Shown here: positions 1 through 7,441 of the stretch, piece by piece | How the letters are laid out: each line of letters opens with the position of its first letter | Numbering within the stretch: position 1 is the first letter of the stretch | Assembly: GCA_002292015.1 (NCBI GenBank) | Contig: DBBD01000152.1 | Location: forward strand, 1-11,328 | Length of the DNA stretch: 11,328 bases | From: Firmicutes bacterium UBA993 | GTDB taxonomy: Bacteria; Bacillota; Dethiobacteria; DTU022 | Direction of reading: 5' to 3' | Position numbers and translations under genes: made by a program | Notes under the pieces: generated by a model | What the model was told of the DNA's origin: nothing | What the model saw: the letters and a program-made list of their open reading frames with translations, nothing else | Databases searched by the model: none

Positions 1-1
1 C

Positions 2-1474
2 GGGCACGTTGATCATGGTAAAACATCATTGCTAGATGCGATCCGCAATGCCAACGTCACCGCCGGAGAATTTGGTGGCATTACGCAGCATATCGGTGCT
101 TACCAGGTTAGGGTAAACGACAAAAAAATTGTTTTCCTTGACACCCCCGGACATGAGGCGTTTACAGCCATGAGAGCCCGTGGAGCCCAGGTCACCGATA
201 TCGCCGTTTTAGTGGTAGCGGCCGATGACGGCGTGATGCCGCAAACTGTAGAAGCAATTAATCATGCCAAGGCAGCCCATGTCCCAGTTCTGGTTGCTAT
301 TAACAAAATTGATAAGCCTGACGCTAACCCCGATCGAATCAAGCAGCAGTTAGCAGATTATGGCCTGGTATCTGAAGAATGGGGCGGAGATACAATTTTT
401 GTACGCGTTAGCGCTATCAGGGGAGACGGTTTGGAAGAGCTACTGGAAATGATCCTGCTTCTTGCCGAAGTTGCTGAACTTAAAGCGAGCCCGGAGAGAT
501 CCGGTAGAGGCACAGTTATTGAAGCAAAACTTGACCGTGGCCGCGGGCCGGTCGCTACGGTACTGGTTCAGGATGGTACCTTGCGGGTAGGAGACCCGAT
601 AATTTGTGGCTCGATCGCCGGCAAGGTAAGAGCGATGCAAAATGACCGCGGAGAAAGATTAAAATCGGCAGGCCCATCGACTCCGGTGGAGATTATCGGT
701 CTGAGTGATGTGCCTCTGGCCGGTGATCTTTTTCAGGTTGTCAGTGACGATCGGGTAGCCCGGCAGGTTGCCGCGAAAAGAATAGTTAAGATTAAAGAGG
801 CTACCAGGCATGTTCAGCGTGTAACCTTAGATGATCTTTTTAAGCAGATCCGTGAAGGTGAGGTTAAAGATCTCAACCTGATACTGAAGGGTGATGTCCA
901 GGGTTCAGTTGAAGCATTGCAGGATGCGCTGTATAAGCTAAGCCTGGAAGAGGTGCAAATCAAAATCATTCATACCGGTGTTGGCGCGATCAGTGAGTCG
1001 GATGTAATGCTGGCAGCGGCATCTAATGCGATTGTGATTGGTTTTAATATCCGGCCGGACACAAACGCGCGAAGGCTTGCCGAACAGGACAAAGTTGATA
1101 TAAGGCTTTATCGGGTTATTTACGAAGCGATTGAAGATATAAAGGCCGCTGTGACCGGCATGCTGAAACCGATCATAAAGGAAGTTATTCAGGGCCAGGC
1201 AGAAGTTCGGCGGCTGTTTAAAGTATCGCGTTTGGGCAGTATCGCTGGTTCGTATGTGCTTGAAGGAAAGATAACCCGTAATGCTATGATAAGGGTCATC
1301 CGCGATGGGACGGTAGTACTTGAAAACGGGAAAATCGATTCATTAAAGCGGTTCAAGGATGATGTAAAAGAGGTCTTGACCAATTATGAGTGTGGAATAC
1401 TCCTTGAAAACTTTAATGATCTGCACGAAGGCGATATTGTAGAGGCTTACATCATTGAGCAGGTAGCTCGTTAG
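2..1474 (+). CDS. infB: Translation initiation factor IF2, 5'-truncated by the window edge
   Basis: IF2 is the GTPase that brings fMet-tRNA to the 30S subunit and promotes 50S joining. The visible 490 residues begin exactly at the G1/P-loop (GHVDHGKT, fragment residues 1-8). They continue through the GGITQHIGAY G2 region, DTPGH (47-51, G3), NKID (101-104, G4) and SA (137-138, G5). After the G domain come the beta-barrel domain II, the C1 segment (GDVQGSVEAL) and the C2 domain that recognises fMet-tRNA (containing the SRLGSIAGSYV stretch). The N-terminal IF2N region and the true start lie off the left edge. The stop is TAG at 1472-1474. No frameshift is seen. rbfA follows after 44 nt, the usual bacterial order. 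Identification is secure; only the total length is unknown. Confidence 0.98.
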   Translation, partial: GHVDHGKTSLLDAIRNANVTAGEFGGITQHIGAYQVRVNDKKIVFLDTPGHEAFTAMRARGAQVTDIAVLVVAADDGVMPQTVEAINHAKAAHVPVLVAINKIDKPDANPDRIKQQLADYGLVSEEWGGDTIFVRVSAIRGDGLEELLEMILLLAEVAELKASPERSGRGTVIEAKLDRGRGPVATVLVQDGTLRVGDPIICGSIAGKVRAMQNDRGERLKSAGPSTPVEIIGLSDVPLAGDLFQVVSDDRVARQVAAKRIVKIKEATRHVQRVTLDDLFKQIREGEVKDLNLILKGDVQGSVEALQDALYKLSLEEVQIKIIHTGVGAISESDVMLAAASNAIVIGFNIRPDTNARRLAEQDKVDIRLYRVIYEAIEDIKAAVTGMLKPIIKEVIQGQAEVRRLFKVSRLGSIAGSYVLEGKITRNAMIRVIRDGTVVLENGKIDSLKRFKDDVKEVLTNYECGILLENFNDLHEGDIVEAYIIEQVAR

Positions 1475-1518
1475 TACAGCTCCGGGTAGTTCTTGTATGC
1501 AGAGGGAGGGGTATGTAA

Positions 1519-1902
1519 GTGTCGGAGAACAGGATAAGGCGTGTCGCCGAGCAGCTGAAGAAAGATGTCAGCGCAATTATCGCTGCCGAGATTAAGGATC
1601 CTCGCGTGGCTGGATTAACCAGCATCACCGCTGTTGAACTATCCCGGGATTTACGCTACGCATCAATTTATGTGAGTATATTCAGCGATGAAAAAGAAAA
1701 AGAAGAGACTTTACAGACCTTGACTCGGGCTTCAGGTTTTATTCGCAACGAAATCGGCCGCCGGATTAGGCTCAGATATACGCCCGAGATCAATTTTTTT
1801 ATTGATAACTCGCTGGAATACGGTGCCCATATCGACCGGGTTATTAAATCTTTAAAGGAAGAGACCGGCGGCGAAGATGAGCGATCGGAACAGAATAATT
1901 GA
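1519..1902 (+). CDS. rbfA: 30S ribosome-binding factor A
   Basis: RbfA is a small KH-type protein that binds the immature 30S subunit near the 5' end of 16S rRNA and helps its late maturation. The 127-residue product matches the family in size (usually about 115-130). It shows DPR at 27-29, the ELSRDLRYASIYVS strand region around 40-53, and the kinked helix RASGFIRNEIG at 70-80 in which the family has its Ala-x-Gly interruption. TPEINFFID follows at 88-96. The start is GTG, chosen because a purine-rich SD (AGGGAGGG, 1503-1510) lies 8 nt upstream and the N-terminus then aligns with the family. The charged tail (GGEDERSEQNN) is encoded where nrnA already begins, so the two genes overlap by 26 nt. 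Confidence 0.96.
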   Translation: MSENRIRRVAEQLKKDVSAIIAAEIKDPRVAGLTSITAVELSRDLRYASIYVSIFSDEKEKEETLQTLTRASGFIRNEIGRRIRLRYTPEINFFIDNSLEYGAHIDRVIKSLKEETGGEDERSEQNN

Positions 1903-2860
1903 GTTAATTGCAGGGGAAGATAGCTTCAACCTGATTTCGCATATGTTGCCCGATGGAGACAGTATCGGTTCTTTGTTGGCCATGGGTCGAACCCTCGAAA
2001 AATTGGGCAAAAATATTCAACTTTTTGCACCGGGTCGTATCCCATTGAAATACAGATTCCTTAATCGGGCAGATTTGATCTCGCCGGATGATGCCGCTTT
2101 CGACTCATCCCGCCCGGTGTTCGTTCTTGACAGCAGTGATGCCGACCGGCTTGGCAGCTTTAAGGAAAAGGTATTGGCTAGTCCGAAACTAATCAATATC
2201 GATCACCATGTTACTAATCAGCGATACGGAACTTTGAACTATGTTGATCCGGAGGCTTCTGCTACCGGGGAGATTGTATTCGATATATTGCAGGCTTTAA
2301 GAATTGATCTCGATTTCGAGCTGGCTGAAGCCCTTTATGTTGCCATTTCAACTGACACTGGGTCTTTTAAGTATGACAACACAACTCCACATACCCACAC
2401 GGTCGTAGCACGGCTGCTGCAAACGGGGGTCAGTCCCGGTGTTCTGTCCCAGAAGATTTTTGATGAACGACCGCTTTCCTTTTATATCTTACTGAAAGAA
2501 GCGCTTTCAAGCCTGGAAATGTATTTTAACCGTACTTTGGCCATCATGACGATTAGCAAGGATATCCGGATACGCAGCGGAGCATCAACCGATGACCTTG
2601 ACGGTATAGTCAATTATACCAGGAACATTGAAGGGGTTGAGCTAGGAATCCTTTTTTATGTCGAGCAGGAAAACGAAGTTAAGGTAGGCTTTCGCTCAAA
2701 ACGTTTGGATGTCAGTGTCCTGGCCGGCAAACTAAACGGCGGTGGGCATGTCAGGGCCGCAGGTTGCCGGATGCACGGTAGTTTTGAGGCGGTCAAGGAA
2801 AAAGTGCTTGCTGAATCTTTTTTAATGCTTGCCGACTTGCCAACCGGGGGAGCTAATTGA
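1877..2860 (+). CDS. nrnA: DHH-family nanoRNase / pAp phosphatase NrnA
   Basis: NrnA degrades 2-5-nt RNA remnants to mononucleotides and dephosphorylates pAp; in Bacillota it stands in for the oligoribonuclease Orn. The 327-residue protein has all expected metal-binding motifs: H22 with D26/D28 in HMLPDGDSIGS, D85 in VLDSSDAD, DHH at 109-111, and D160 in STDTGSFKY. The DHHA1 substrate-binding motif GGGHVRAAG is at 288-296. Length is normal (B. subtilis NrnA about 313). The ATG start lies inside rbfA. The nearest SD-like stretch (AAAGGAAG, 1854-1861) is about 15 nt away, which is far, so translation may depend on ribosomes terminating at rbfA. A later ATG at 1943 would lose H22 and is excluded. 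The stop overlaps the truB start. Confidence 0.95.
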   Translation: MSDRNRIIELIAGEDSFNLISHMLPDGDSIGSLLAMGRTLEKLGKNIQLFAPGRIPLKYRFLNRADLISPDDAAFDSSRPVFVLDSSDADRLGSFKEKVLASPKLINIDHHVTNQRYGTLNYVDPEASATGEIVFDILQALRIDLDFELAEALYVAISTDTGSFKYDNTTPHTHTVVARLLQTGVSPGVLSQKIFDERPLSFYILLKEALSSLEMYFNRTLAIMTISKDIRIRSGASTDDLDGIVNYTRNIEGVELGILFYVEQENEVKVGFRSKRLDVSVLAGKLNGGGHVRAAGCRMHGSFEAVKEKVLAESFLMLADLPTGGAN

Positions 2861-3774
2861 TTAACGGCATCGTGGTAATAAATAAAAGTGCGGGTTTAAC
2901 CTCGCACCAAGAGGTGCACCGGATCAGAAAGCTGTTTCCGGGCACAAAAGCCGGACATACCGGAACTCTGGATCCTATGGCAACCGGGGTTTTGCCGGTT
3001 TGTTTAGGTAAAGCGACCCGCTTGGTTGAATATATTATCGAACAGCCAAAATACTACCGGGCTGCAATTACTTTTGGCATTACTACCGATACCGGCGATG
3101 CTGACGGCATGGTAATTGCGAAAAGCCAGGTGCCCGCGGTTGACCGAAACAGAATATTCCATACCGTATCCTCTTTTACGGGGGTTCAGAGACAGCTTCC
3201 ACCTTTATATTCCGCAGTTAAATATAAGGGAAAGCCCTTGTACCGCTGGACTAGGGAAGGCAGTTCGGTGCCCCGTAAAGATAGACAGGTCGAGATTTAT
3301 GGGATTACAATAATCTCTTTTCAAATGGAAAAAGAGCCGCAGTTGGTAATTGATATTACCTGCTCCAAAGGCACTTATATCAGATCCCTGGCTGTTGATA
3401 TCGGCACAGTCCTTGGGTGCGGCGCGCACTTGGCAGAACTACAGCGGCGTGCCGTGGGGCCTTACAAGCTGAAGGATGCTCTAACCACGGAAGTTTTTGC
3501 CCGGTTAGTTGAGGAAAACAACTTCAGGCAGCAGATTTTGCCCCCTGACTCAGCAGTACAGCACCTACCGAGCATCGAGCTGGATGCGTTGCAGACAAAA
3601 TCTCTGAAACAGGGACAGGAGGTACTTTTAAGCAAGGCAGACTATTTAATACAAACAGAAGTTTCTCCGGTAATCAGAATCTATGATCAGGATAGGCAAT
3701 TCAGGGCTCTGGCCGGCATTACAAACGATGACAGCGGCTACCGCCTGAAAACTTTGAAATTCCTGGCTTACTAA
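2857..3774 (+). CDS. truB: tRNA pseudouridine-55 synthase
   Basis: TruB isomerises U55 in the T-loop of elongator tRNAs to pseudouridine and also acts as a tRNA chaperone. The 305-residue protein carries the catalytic motif HTGTLDPMATGVLP, with D39 as the expected nucleophile. It also has the KYYRAAITFGITTDTGD region (65-81), QLPPLYSAVKYKGKPLY (113-129), and the KGTYIRSLAVDIG motif at 171-183. The poorly conserved C-terminal region (about 235-305) fits the TruB C-terminal/PUA-like domain. The TTG start shares bases with the nrnA stop (TTGA, 2857-2860), and a G-rich SD (GGGGGAG, 2846-2852) lies 4 nt upstream. No in-frame ATG gives a complete N-terminus. The overlap implies translational coupling to nrnA. 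Confidence 0.97.
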   Translation: MINGIVVINKSAGLTSHQEVHRIRKLFPGTKAGHTGTLDPMATGVLPVCLGKATRLVEYIIEQPKYYRAAITFGITTDTGDADGMVIAKSQVPAVDRNRIFHTVSSFTGVQRQLPPLYSAVKYKGKPLYRWTREGSSVPRKDRQVEIYGITIISFQMEKEPQLVIDITCSKGTYIRSLAVDIGTVLGCGAHLAELQRRAVGPYKLKDALTTEVFARLVEENNFRQQILPPDSAVQHLPSIELDALQTKSLKQGQEVLLSKADYLIQTEVSPVIRIYDQDRQFRALAGITNDDSGYRLKTLKFLAY

Positions 3775-3800
3775 AATACCGATAAGAGGATGACATCGAT

Positions 3801-4796
3801 TTGGAGATCATAAACAGCACCAGTCGCTTACCATACTTGGCAAAGCCGCTTTTCGTTGCCCTCGGCAACTTTGACGGGGTACATCGCGGGCATCAAACTA
3901 TTCTCAGGGCTGTTGAGGAAAAAGCTACAGCGGAAAAAGGTTGCAGTGCTGTCCTGATCTTAAATCCACACCCGATTAACGCTTTACGAACGGGTAAACC
4001 AGTTGCTTTATTAACTGATCTGGCTGACCGGGCCGAAATAATGGAGGAACTGAATATTGATTACATGATAATCGAGCCGTTTACTTCCGCATTTGCCGCT
4101 CTTGAACCTCTGGAATTTGTTAAAAGGGTTTTAGTCGATCAACTAAAGGTCGCGGGAGTCTATGTGGGAGAAAATTATCGTTTCGGAAAAGAGGGAAAAG
4201 GCACCGCTCCGAAGCTCGGGCAGTGGGGCAGGGAGCTGGGATTCACCGTTTCAATTCAACCGCTGGTCACCTATAAGCATAACAAAGTAAGCAGTTCCCT
4301 GATCAGGAATTTAATTCTCAACGGAGAGGTAAAAAAAGCGGCTGATTATCTTAATTACTTTTTTTTCAGGGAAGGAACGGTTATTTGCGGTCGCGGCGTC
4401 GGTAACAGGTATATCTACCCGACTGCAAACCTGCACCCCACAACTGAACTGCTTTGGCCTGGTCAGGGAGTTTATCTGACCGCTGTCAGCAGGGTTAAGG
4501 AAGACCTGCTCTTTGGAGTAACCAACGTCGGTTCGTTACCAACTTTTAAAGTGAACGATAAATGCGTAATCGAAACGCACATCTTAGATTTTAACGAGAG
4601 AATTTATAATCAAACAATAAGGCTTTCGTTTATCGAAAAGTTGAGGGATACGGAAGCATTTCCATCACTTGAAAAATTAAAAGAGCAGATTGGTCAGGAT
4701 ATCTTAGCCGGACGCCGGCTGATTGATAAAATTCGAATGGAAATAAACGGCAGTGGAAATCCTTTACAAGCAGGATGCAGTGTGCTAAGATCCTAG
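3801..4796 (+). CDS. ribF: Bifunctional riboflavin kinase / FAD synthetase
   Basis: RibF converts riboflavin to FMN (C-terminal kinase) and FMN to FAD (N-terminal adenylyltransferase). The 331-residue product has the nucleotidyltransferase signature GNFDGVHRGHQ (22-32) with its HxGH box, NPHP (55-58), VGENYRFGK (122-130) and VSSSLIR (163-169, the equivalent of the family ISSTRIR). The kinase half has PTAN (207-210), GVTNVGSLPTF (239-249), IETHILDF (257-264) with the likely catalytic Glu258, and LRDTEAFPSLEKL (281-293). The segment before PTAN reads GNRYIYPTAN rather than the usual GRxLGFPTAN, a divergence noted separately. The start is TTG: AGAGGA (3785-3790) lies 10 nt upstream, and the nearby ATG at 3790 is in another frame. 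About 25 C-terminal residues (IRMEINGSG onward) look like an unconserved tail and carry the rpsO promoter in their DNA. Confidence 0.96.
   Translation: MEIINSTSRLPYLAKPLFVALGNFDGVHRGHQTILRAVEEKATAEKGCSAVLILNPHPINALRTGKPVALLTDLADRAEIMEELNIDYMIIEPFTSAFAALEPLEFVKRVLVDQLKVAGVYVGENYRFGKEGKGTAPKLGQWGRELGFTVSIQPLVTYKHNKVSSSLIRNLILNGEVKKAADYLNYFFFREGTVICGRGVGNRYIYPTANLHPTTELLWPGQGVYLTAVSRVKEDLLFGVTNVGSLPTFKVNDKCVIETHILDFNERIYNQTIRLSFIEKLRDTEAFPSLEKLKEQIGQDILAGRRLIDKIRMEINGSGNPLQAGCSVLRS
4763..4791 (+). promoter_or_regulatory. Candidate sigma-A promoter for rpsO
   Basis: A -35-like TTTACA (4763-4768, one mismatch to TTGACA) and a -10-like TAAGAT (4786-4791, two mismatches to TATAAT) are separated by exactly 17 nt. 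They lie within the last codons of ribF. A start site near 4798 would give a 77-nt rpsO leader. An rpsO-proximal promoter is known in other bacteria, which supports the reading. It is a motif match by eye only; a minor or inactive promoter cannot be excluded. Confidence 0.55.
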
Positions 4797-4797
4797 C

Positions 4798-4874
4798 AAT
4801 ATGAACCGTGGGCTAGGTTTAGTGAGTTCCCGACACTTTACTTGGCCGGCGGTGATTTAAAAAGGGAGGCTATA
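4798..4874 (+). promoter_or_regulatory. rpsO 5' leader, possible S15 autoregulatory element
   Basis: The 77 nt between the predicted transcript start and rpsO can fold. GGG (4810-4812) can pair with CCC (4829-4831) outside CTA/TAG (4813-4815 with 4820-4822) around a GGTT loop. ACCG (4805-4808) can pair with CGGT (4850-4853) as a closing helix just before the SD. S15 represses its own mRNA through structured leaders in several bacterial groups, including Geobacillus. The folding here is hand-drawn, other pairings are possible (for example AGTG 4821-4824 with CACT 4834-4837), and I cannot match a named Rfam model. The SD itself is GGGAGG (4864-4869). Confidence 0.35.
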
Positions 4875-5144
4875 ATGTTGTTGGATAACGAACGCAAGCA
4901 GCAGATCATTGATTTGCATAAAAGGCATGAAGGGGACACGGGCTCTCCGGAGGTTCAGATTGCGCTATTGACGGAAAGAATCAATTACCTTACTGACCAC
5001 CTGACGACACATAAAAGGGATTTTCATTCACAAAGAGGTTTACTAAAGATGGTCGGGCGCAGAAGGGGTCTTTTAAATTACCTACGCGACTGTTCACCGG
5101 AGCGTTACCAGGCGATTCTTGCCAAACTAGGCCTAAGAAAATAA
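4875..5144 (+). CDS. rpsO: 30S ribosomal protein S15
   Basis: S15 is a primary 16S rRNA binder (h20/h22 junction) that nucleates the platform of the 30S subunit. From the ATG at 4875 the product is 89 residues, the standard length. It has DTGSPEVQIALLTERI (21-36), the H-x-x-D/H loop region (DHLTTHKRDFHSQRGLL, 41-57), and GRRRGLLNYL (61-70). The ATG was chosen because GGGAGG (4864-4869) lies 5 nt upstream. An in-frame TTG at 4842 would add 11 unconserved residues and ignore this SD. The gene probably has its own promoter in ribF and is followed by a GC-rich hairpin before pnp, as in the classical rpsO-pnp arrangement. Confidence 0.98.
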   Translation: MLLDNERKQQIIDLHKRHEGDTGSPEVQIALLTERINYLTDHLTTHKRDFHSQRGLLKMVGRRRGLLNYLRDCSPERYQAILAKLGLRK

Positions 5145-5154
5145 AACTTCAATG

Positions 5155-5178
5155 AACACGGGGGGGCTCCTCCGTGTT
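5155..5178 (+). terminator. rpsO-pnp intergenic hairpin (terminator or processing site)
   Basis: AACACGGGGG (5155-5164) pairs with CCTCCGTGTT (5169-5178), giving 10 bp with one G-U wobble and a GGCT loop. A short, interrupted T-run follows (5177-5179, then 5183-5185). The stem is strong but the U-tract is poor, so it could be a leaky terminator that sets the rpsO/pnp ratio, or an RNA-processing or stability hairpin. In E. coli the same interval holds both a terminator and an RNase III site used for PNPase autocontrol. Confidence 0.6.
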
Positions 5179-5206
5179 TGACTTTGGATCAACCCTGAGA
5201 AGCGAG

Positions 5207-5211
5207 AGGAG
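5207..5211 (+). promoter_or_regulatory. pnp ribosome binding site
   Basis: AGGAG within GCGAGAGGAG is the only good SD before pnp. It ends 2 nt before ATG 5214 (very short) and 11 nt before ATG 5223 (slightly long). The true start is therefore uncertain by three codons. Both starts leave the conserved GRTLTMETG region intact. Confidence 0.6.
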
Positions 5212-5213
5212 AA

Positions 5214-7400
5214 ATGCGATACATGCAAAAATATACGATGGAATTGCAGGGCCGGACACTCACCATGGAAACAGGGCGCCTGGCTAAACTGGCCAGTGGG
5301 GCTGTTTTAATGAAGTATGGAGATACAGTTGTATTAGTTACAGCGACAGTTGCAGATGAAGCCCGGGAGGGGATCGACTTTTTCCCGATGACTGTTGACT
5401 ACGAAGAAAGACTGTATGCTGTCGGACGTATACCGGGTGGCTTTATTAAAAGGGAAGGACGTCCTACGGAGCGGGCAATTCTTGGCTGCCGCCTGACAGA
5501 TCGGTCACTGAGGCCCCTTTTTCCGAAGGGCTTTCACAATTCCGTTCATATAGTTGCCACAGTATTCTCAATGGATCAGGATTGTCCGCCGGAACCACTT
5601 TCGATTATCGGGGCTTCCGCTGCTCTTTCAATATCGAAAATTCCTTTTGAGGGACCGGTCGGTGCAGTAAACGTTGGGTTAATCAACGGTAAGCCGGTAG
5701 TTAATCCCAGCCGGGAGGATAGCGAAAAATCTGATCTGCACCTGGTGCTGGCCGGGACTAAAGATGCAGTACTAATGGTAGAAGCTGGATCAAAAGAGAT
5801 CAGCCGGGAAGAGGTTTTAAGCTGTATCGAAGCCGGTCATGAACAAATCAGAGAACTAGTGGCTTTGCAGGAAAAGATGATTACTGATGCGGGGGTAACC
5901 AAAATGGCGGTTATCACCCAGGCACTGCCGCAGGAACTTTATTACAAAGTGGAACCGTTGGTCAGGAGTAAGATTGAAAATGCGTTTCAGTTTGCCGACA
6001 AGAAAGAACGTGAAGATAAGCTTTCAACCATAAAAGCAGAACTAGTTGCCGGTTTTCGGGAAGAGTACCCTGAGAATGAAGCAGATCTGGGAAAAATATA
6101 TGAATGTATCTTAAAAGAGACGATGCGCGCATTGATCATCGAAAAAGGCATACGCGCTGATGGACGTAATCCGCAGGAAATCAGGCCGATCAGTTGTGAG
6201 GTATCAGTTTTGCCGCGGACACATGGATCAGCCATTTTTACCCGTGGCCAGACCCAGGTTATGAATGTCTGCACCCTTTCCGCCTTGCGGGATGTTCAGA
6301 TTCTGGACGGCTTAGGTTTGGAAGAATCCAAACGGTTTATCCACCACTATAATTTTCCACCTTTCAGCGTTGGCGAAGTTGGTTTTATGCGCGGTCCCGG
6401 TCGCCGGGAGATCGGCCACGGCGCCCTGGCCGAAAGAGCGCTTGAGCCGGTAGTCCCTTCGGAAGATGATTTTCCCTATACTATTCGCCTGGTTTCCGAA
6501 GTACTGGAATCTAACGGTTCAACTTCTATGGGCAGTGTCTGCTCGGGATCGATGTCGATGATGGATACCGGTGTACCACTAAAAAGACCGGTTGCCGGTA
6601 TTGCCATGGGTTTGATCAAGGAAGGAGATCGGGTTGAAATCCTCTCCGATATCCAAGGGGTGGAAGACTTCCTTGGTGACATGGACTTTAAAGTTGCCGG
6701 TACTGAAAAAGGTATAACTGCGATCCAGATGGATATCAAGATCAAAGGTATATCCGGCGAAGTCTTGAGGAAGGCACTGGAAAGAGCTGAGCAGGGTTAC
6801 CGGCATATTCTGGGGATTATGAATGAAACTATTGCCGTGCCTCGTCCGGAACTGTCACCGAATGCTCCGCGGATGATCAGGTTTCAGGTTGCTGTTGACA
6901 AGATCCGCGATGTAATCGGACCGGGAGGCAGAATGATCAACAAAATTATTGCCGAAACTGGAGTCGGAATCGATATCGAGCCCGATGGTCGGGTTTTTAT
7001 TGCAGCCGTTGATCCTGAAAATGGTAAAAAAGCGCTGCAGATGATCGAAAACCTGGTCAAAGATGTTGAAGCCGGCGAGATTTACAACGGTAAAGTTACC
7101 CGTGTTGAACGATATGGTGCTTTTGTTGAGCTGTTGCCGGGCAAGGAAGGCCTGCTGCACATTTCGCACCTTGCACATCATCGGGTTGACAAAACTGAAG
7201 ATGTTGTCAAGCTGGGCGACATGATTGAGGTAAAGGTTACGGACATCGATGAAAAAGGACGGATTAATCTTTCACGGAAAGCACTGCTGCCCAGACCTGA
7301 AGGTGTCAGCGAAAGGAAAGGCCGTGAGAAGGAAGGCAGTGGCAAGGGCGGCGGAGATAGAGGCGGTCGGGATGACCGATCCCGTTCTAGTCGCTATTAA
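5214..7400 (+). CDS. pnp: Polyribonucleotide nucleotidyltransferase (PNPase)
   Basis: PNPase is a trimeric 3'-5' phosphorolytic exoribonuclease of mRNA decay and sRNA metabolism. The 728 residues show the full family layout. The first RNase PH domain covers about 10-145 (GRIPGGFIKREGRP at 71-84), followed by the helical linker. The second RNase PH domain covers about 310-540, with GSTSMGSVCSGSMSMMDTG (435-453) and EDFLGDMDFKVAGT, whose D485 and D491 correspond to E. coli D486 and D492. A KH domain follows (GPGG at 569-572), then an S1 domain (about 621-689, GAFVELLPGKEGLLHIS). The last 30 or so residues are a Gly/Arg/Lys-rich disordered tail. The start could be ATG 5214 or 5223. Nothing is truncated. 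dut follows after 41 nt, so cotranscription is likely. Confidence 0.98.
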   Translation: MRYMQKYTMELQGRTLTMETGRLAKLASGAVLMKYGDTVVLVTATVADEAREGIDFFPMTVDYEERLYAVGRIPGGFIKREGRPTERAILGCRLTDRSLRPLFPKGFHNSVHIVATVFSMDQDCPPEPLSIIGASAALSISKIPFEGPVGAVNVGLINGKPVVNPSREDSEKSDLHLVLAGTKDAVLMVEAGSKEISREEVLSCIEAGHEQIRELVALQEKMITDAGVTKMAVITQALPQELYYKVEPLVRSKIENAFQFADKKEREDKLSTIKAELVAGFREEYPENEADLGKIYECILKETMRALIIEKGIRADGRNPQEIRPISCEVSVLPRTHGSAIFTRGQTQVMNVCTLSALRDVQILDGLGLEESKRFIHHYNFPPFSVGEVGFMRGPGRREIGHGALAERALEPVVPSEDDFPYTIRLVSEVLESNGSTSMGSVCSGSMSMMDTGVPLKRPVAGIAMGLIKEGDRVEILSDIQGVEDFLGDMDFKVAGTEKGITAIQMDIKIKGISGEVLRKALERAEQGYRHILGIMNETIAVPRPELSPNAPRMIRFQVAVDKIRDVIGPGGRMINKIIAETGVGIDIEPDGRVFIAAVDPENGKKALQMIENLVKDVEAGEIYNGKVTRVERYGAFVELLPGKEGLLHISHLAHHRVDKTEDVVKLGDMIEVKVTDIDEKGRINLSRKALLPRPEGVSERKGREKEGSGKGGGDRGGRDDRSRSSRY

Positions 7401-7429
7401 CCTGCATGACCGTAGCTTAGAACTTTTTC

Positions 7430-7436
7430 GGAGGTG
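7430..7436 (+). promoter_or_regulatory. Strong SD that decides the dut start
   Basis: GGAGGTG matches the anti-SD along its whole length. The G of its GGAGG core is 7 nt from the ATC at 7442, the ideal distance. The next ATG in the dut frame is 77 nt downstream. The only nearby standard start, GTG at 7434, opens a different frame that stops after eight codons. The site therefore points to initiation at or very near 7442. Confidence 0.75.
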
Positions 7437-7441
7437 CTGTC

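Noticed and set aside
4792..4817. Inverted repeat CCTAGC/GCTAGG at the end of ribF
   Set aside because: It has a 14-nt loop and only 6 bp. Its left arm lies upstream of the predicted transcript start and has no T-run, so it is not called as a terminator or operator.
4842..4874. Upstream in-frame TTG start for rpsO adding 11 residues
   Set aside because: It ignores the well-placed GGGAGG SD, and the extra residues are absent from S15 proteins of standard 89-residue length.
5178..5183. TTGACT as a -35 box for pnp
   Set aside because: No acceptable -10 hexamer lies 16-18 nt downstream; the sequence there is part of the SD region.
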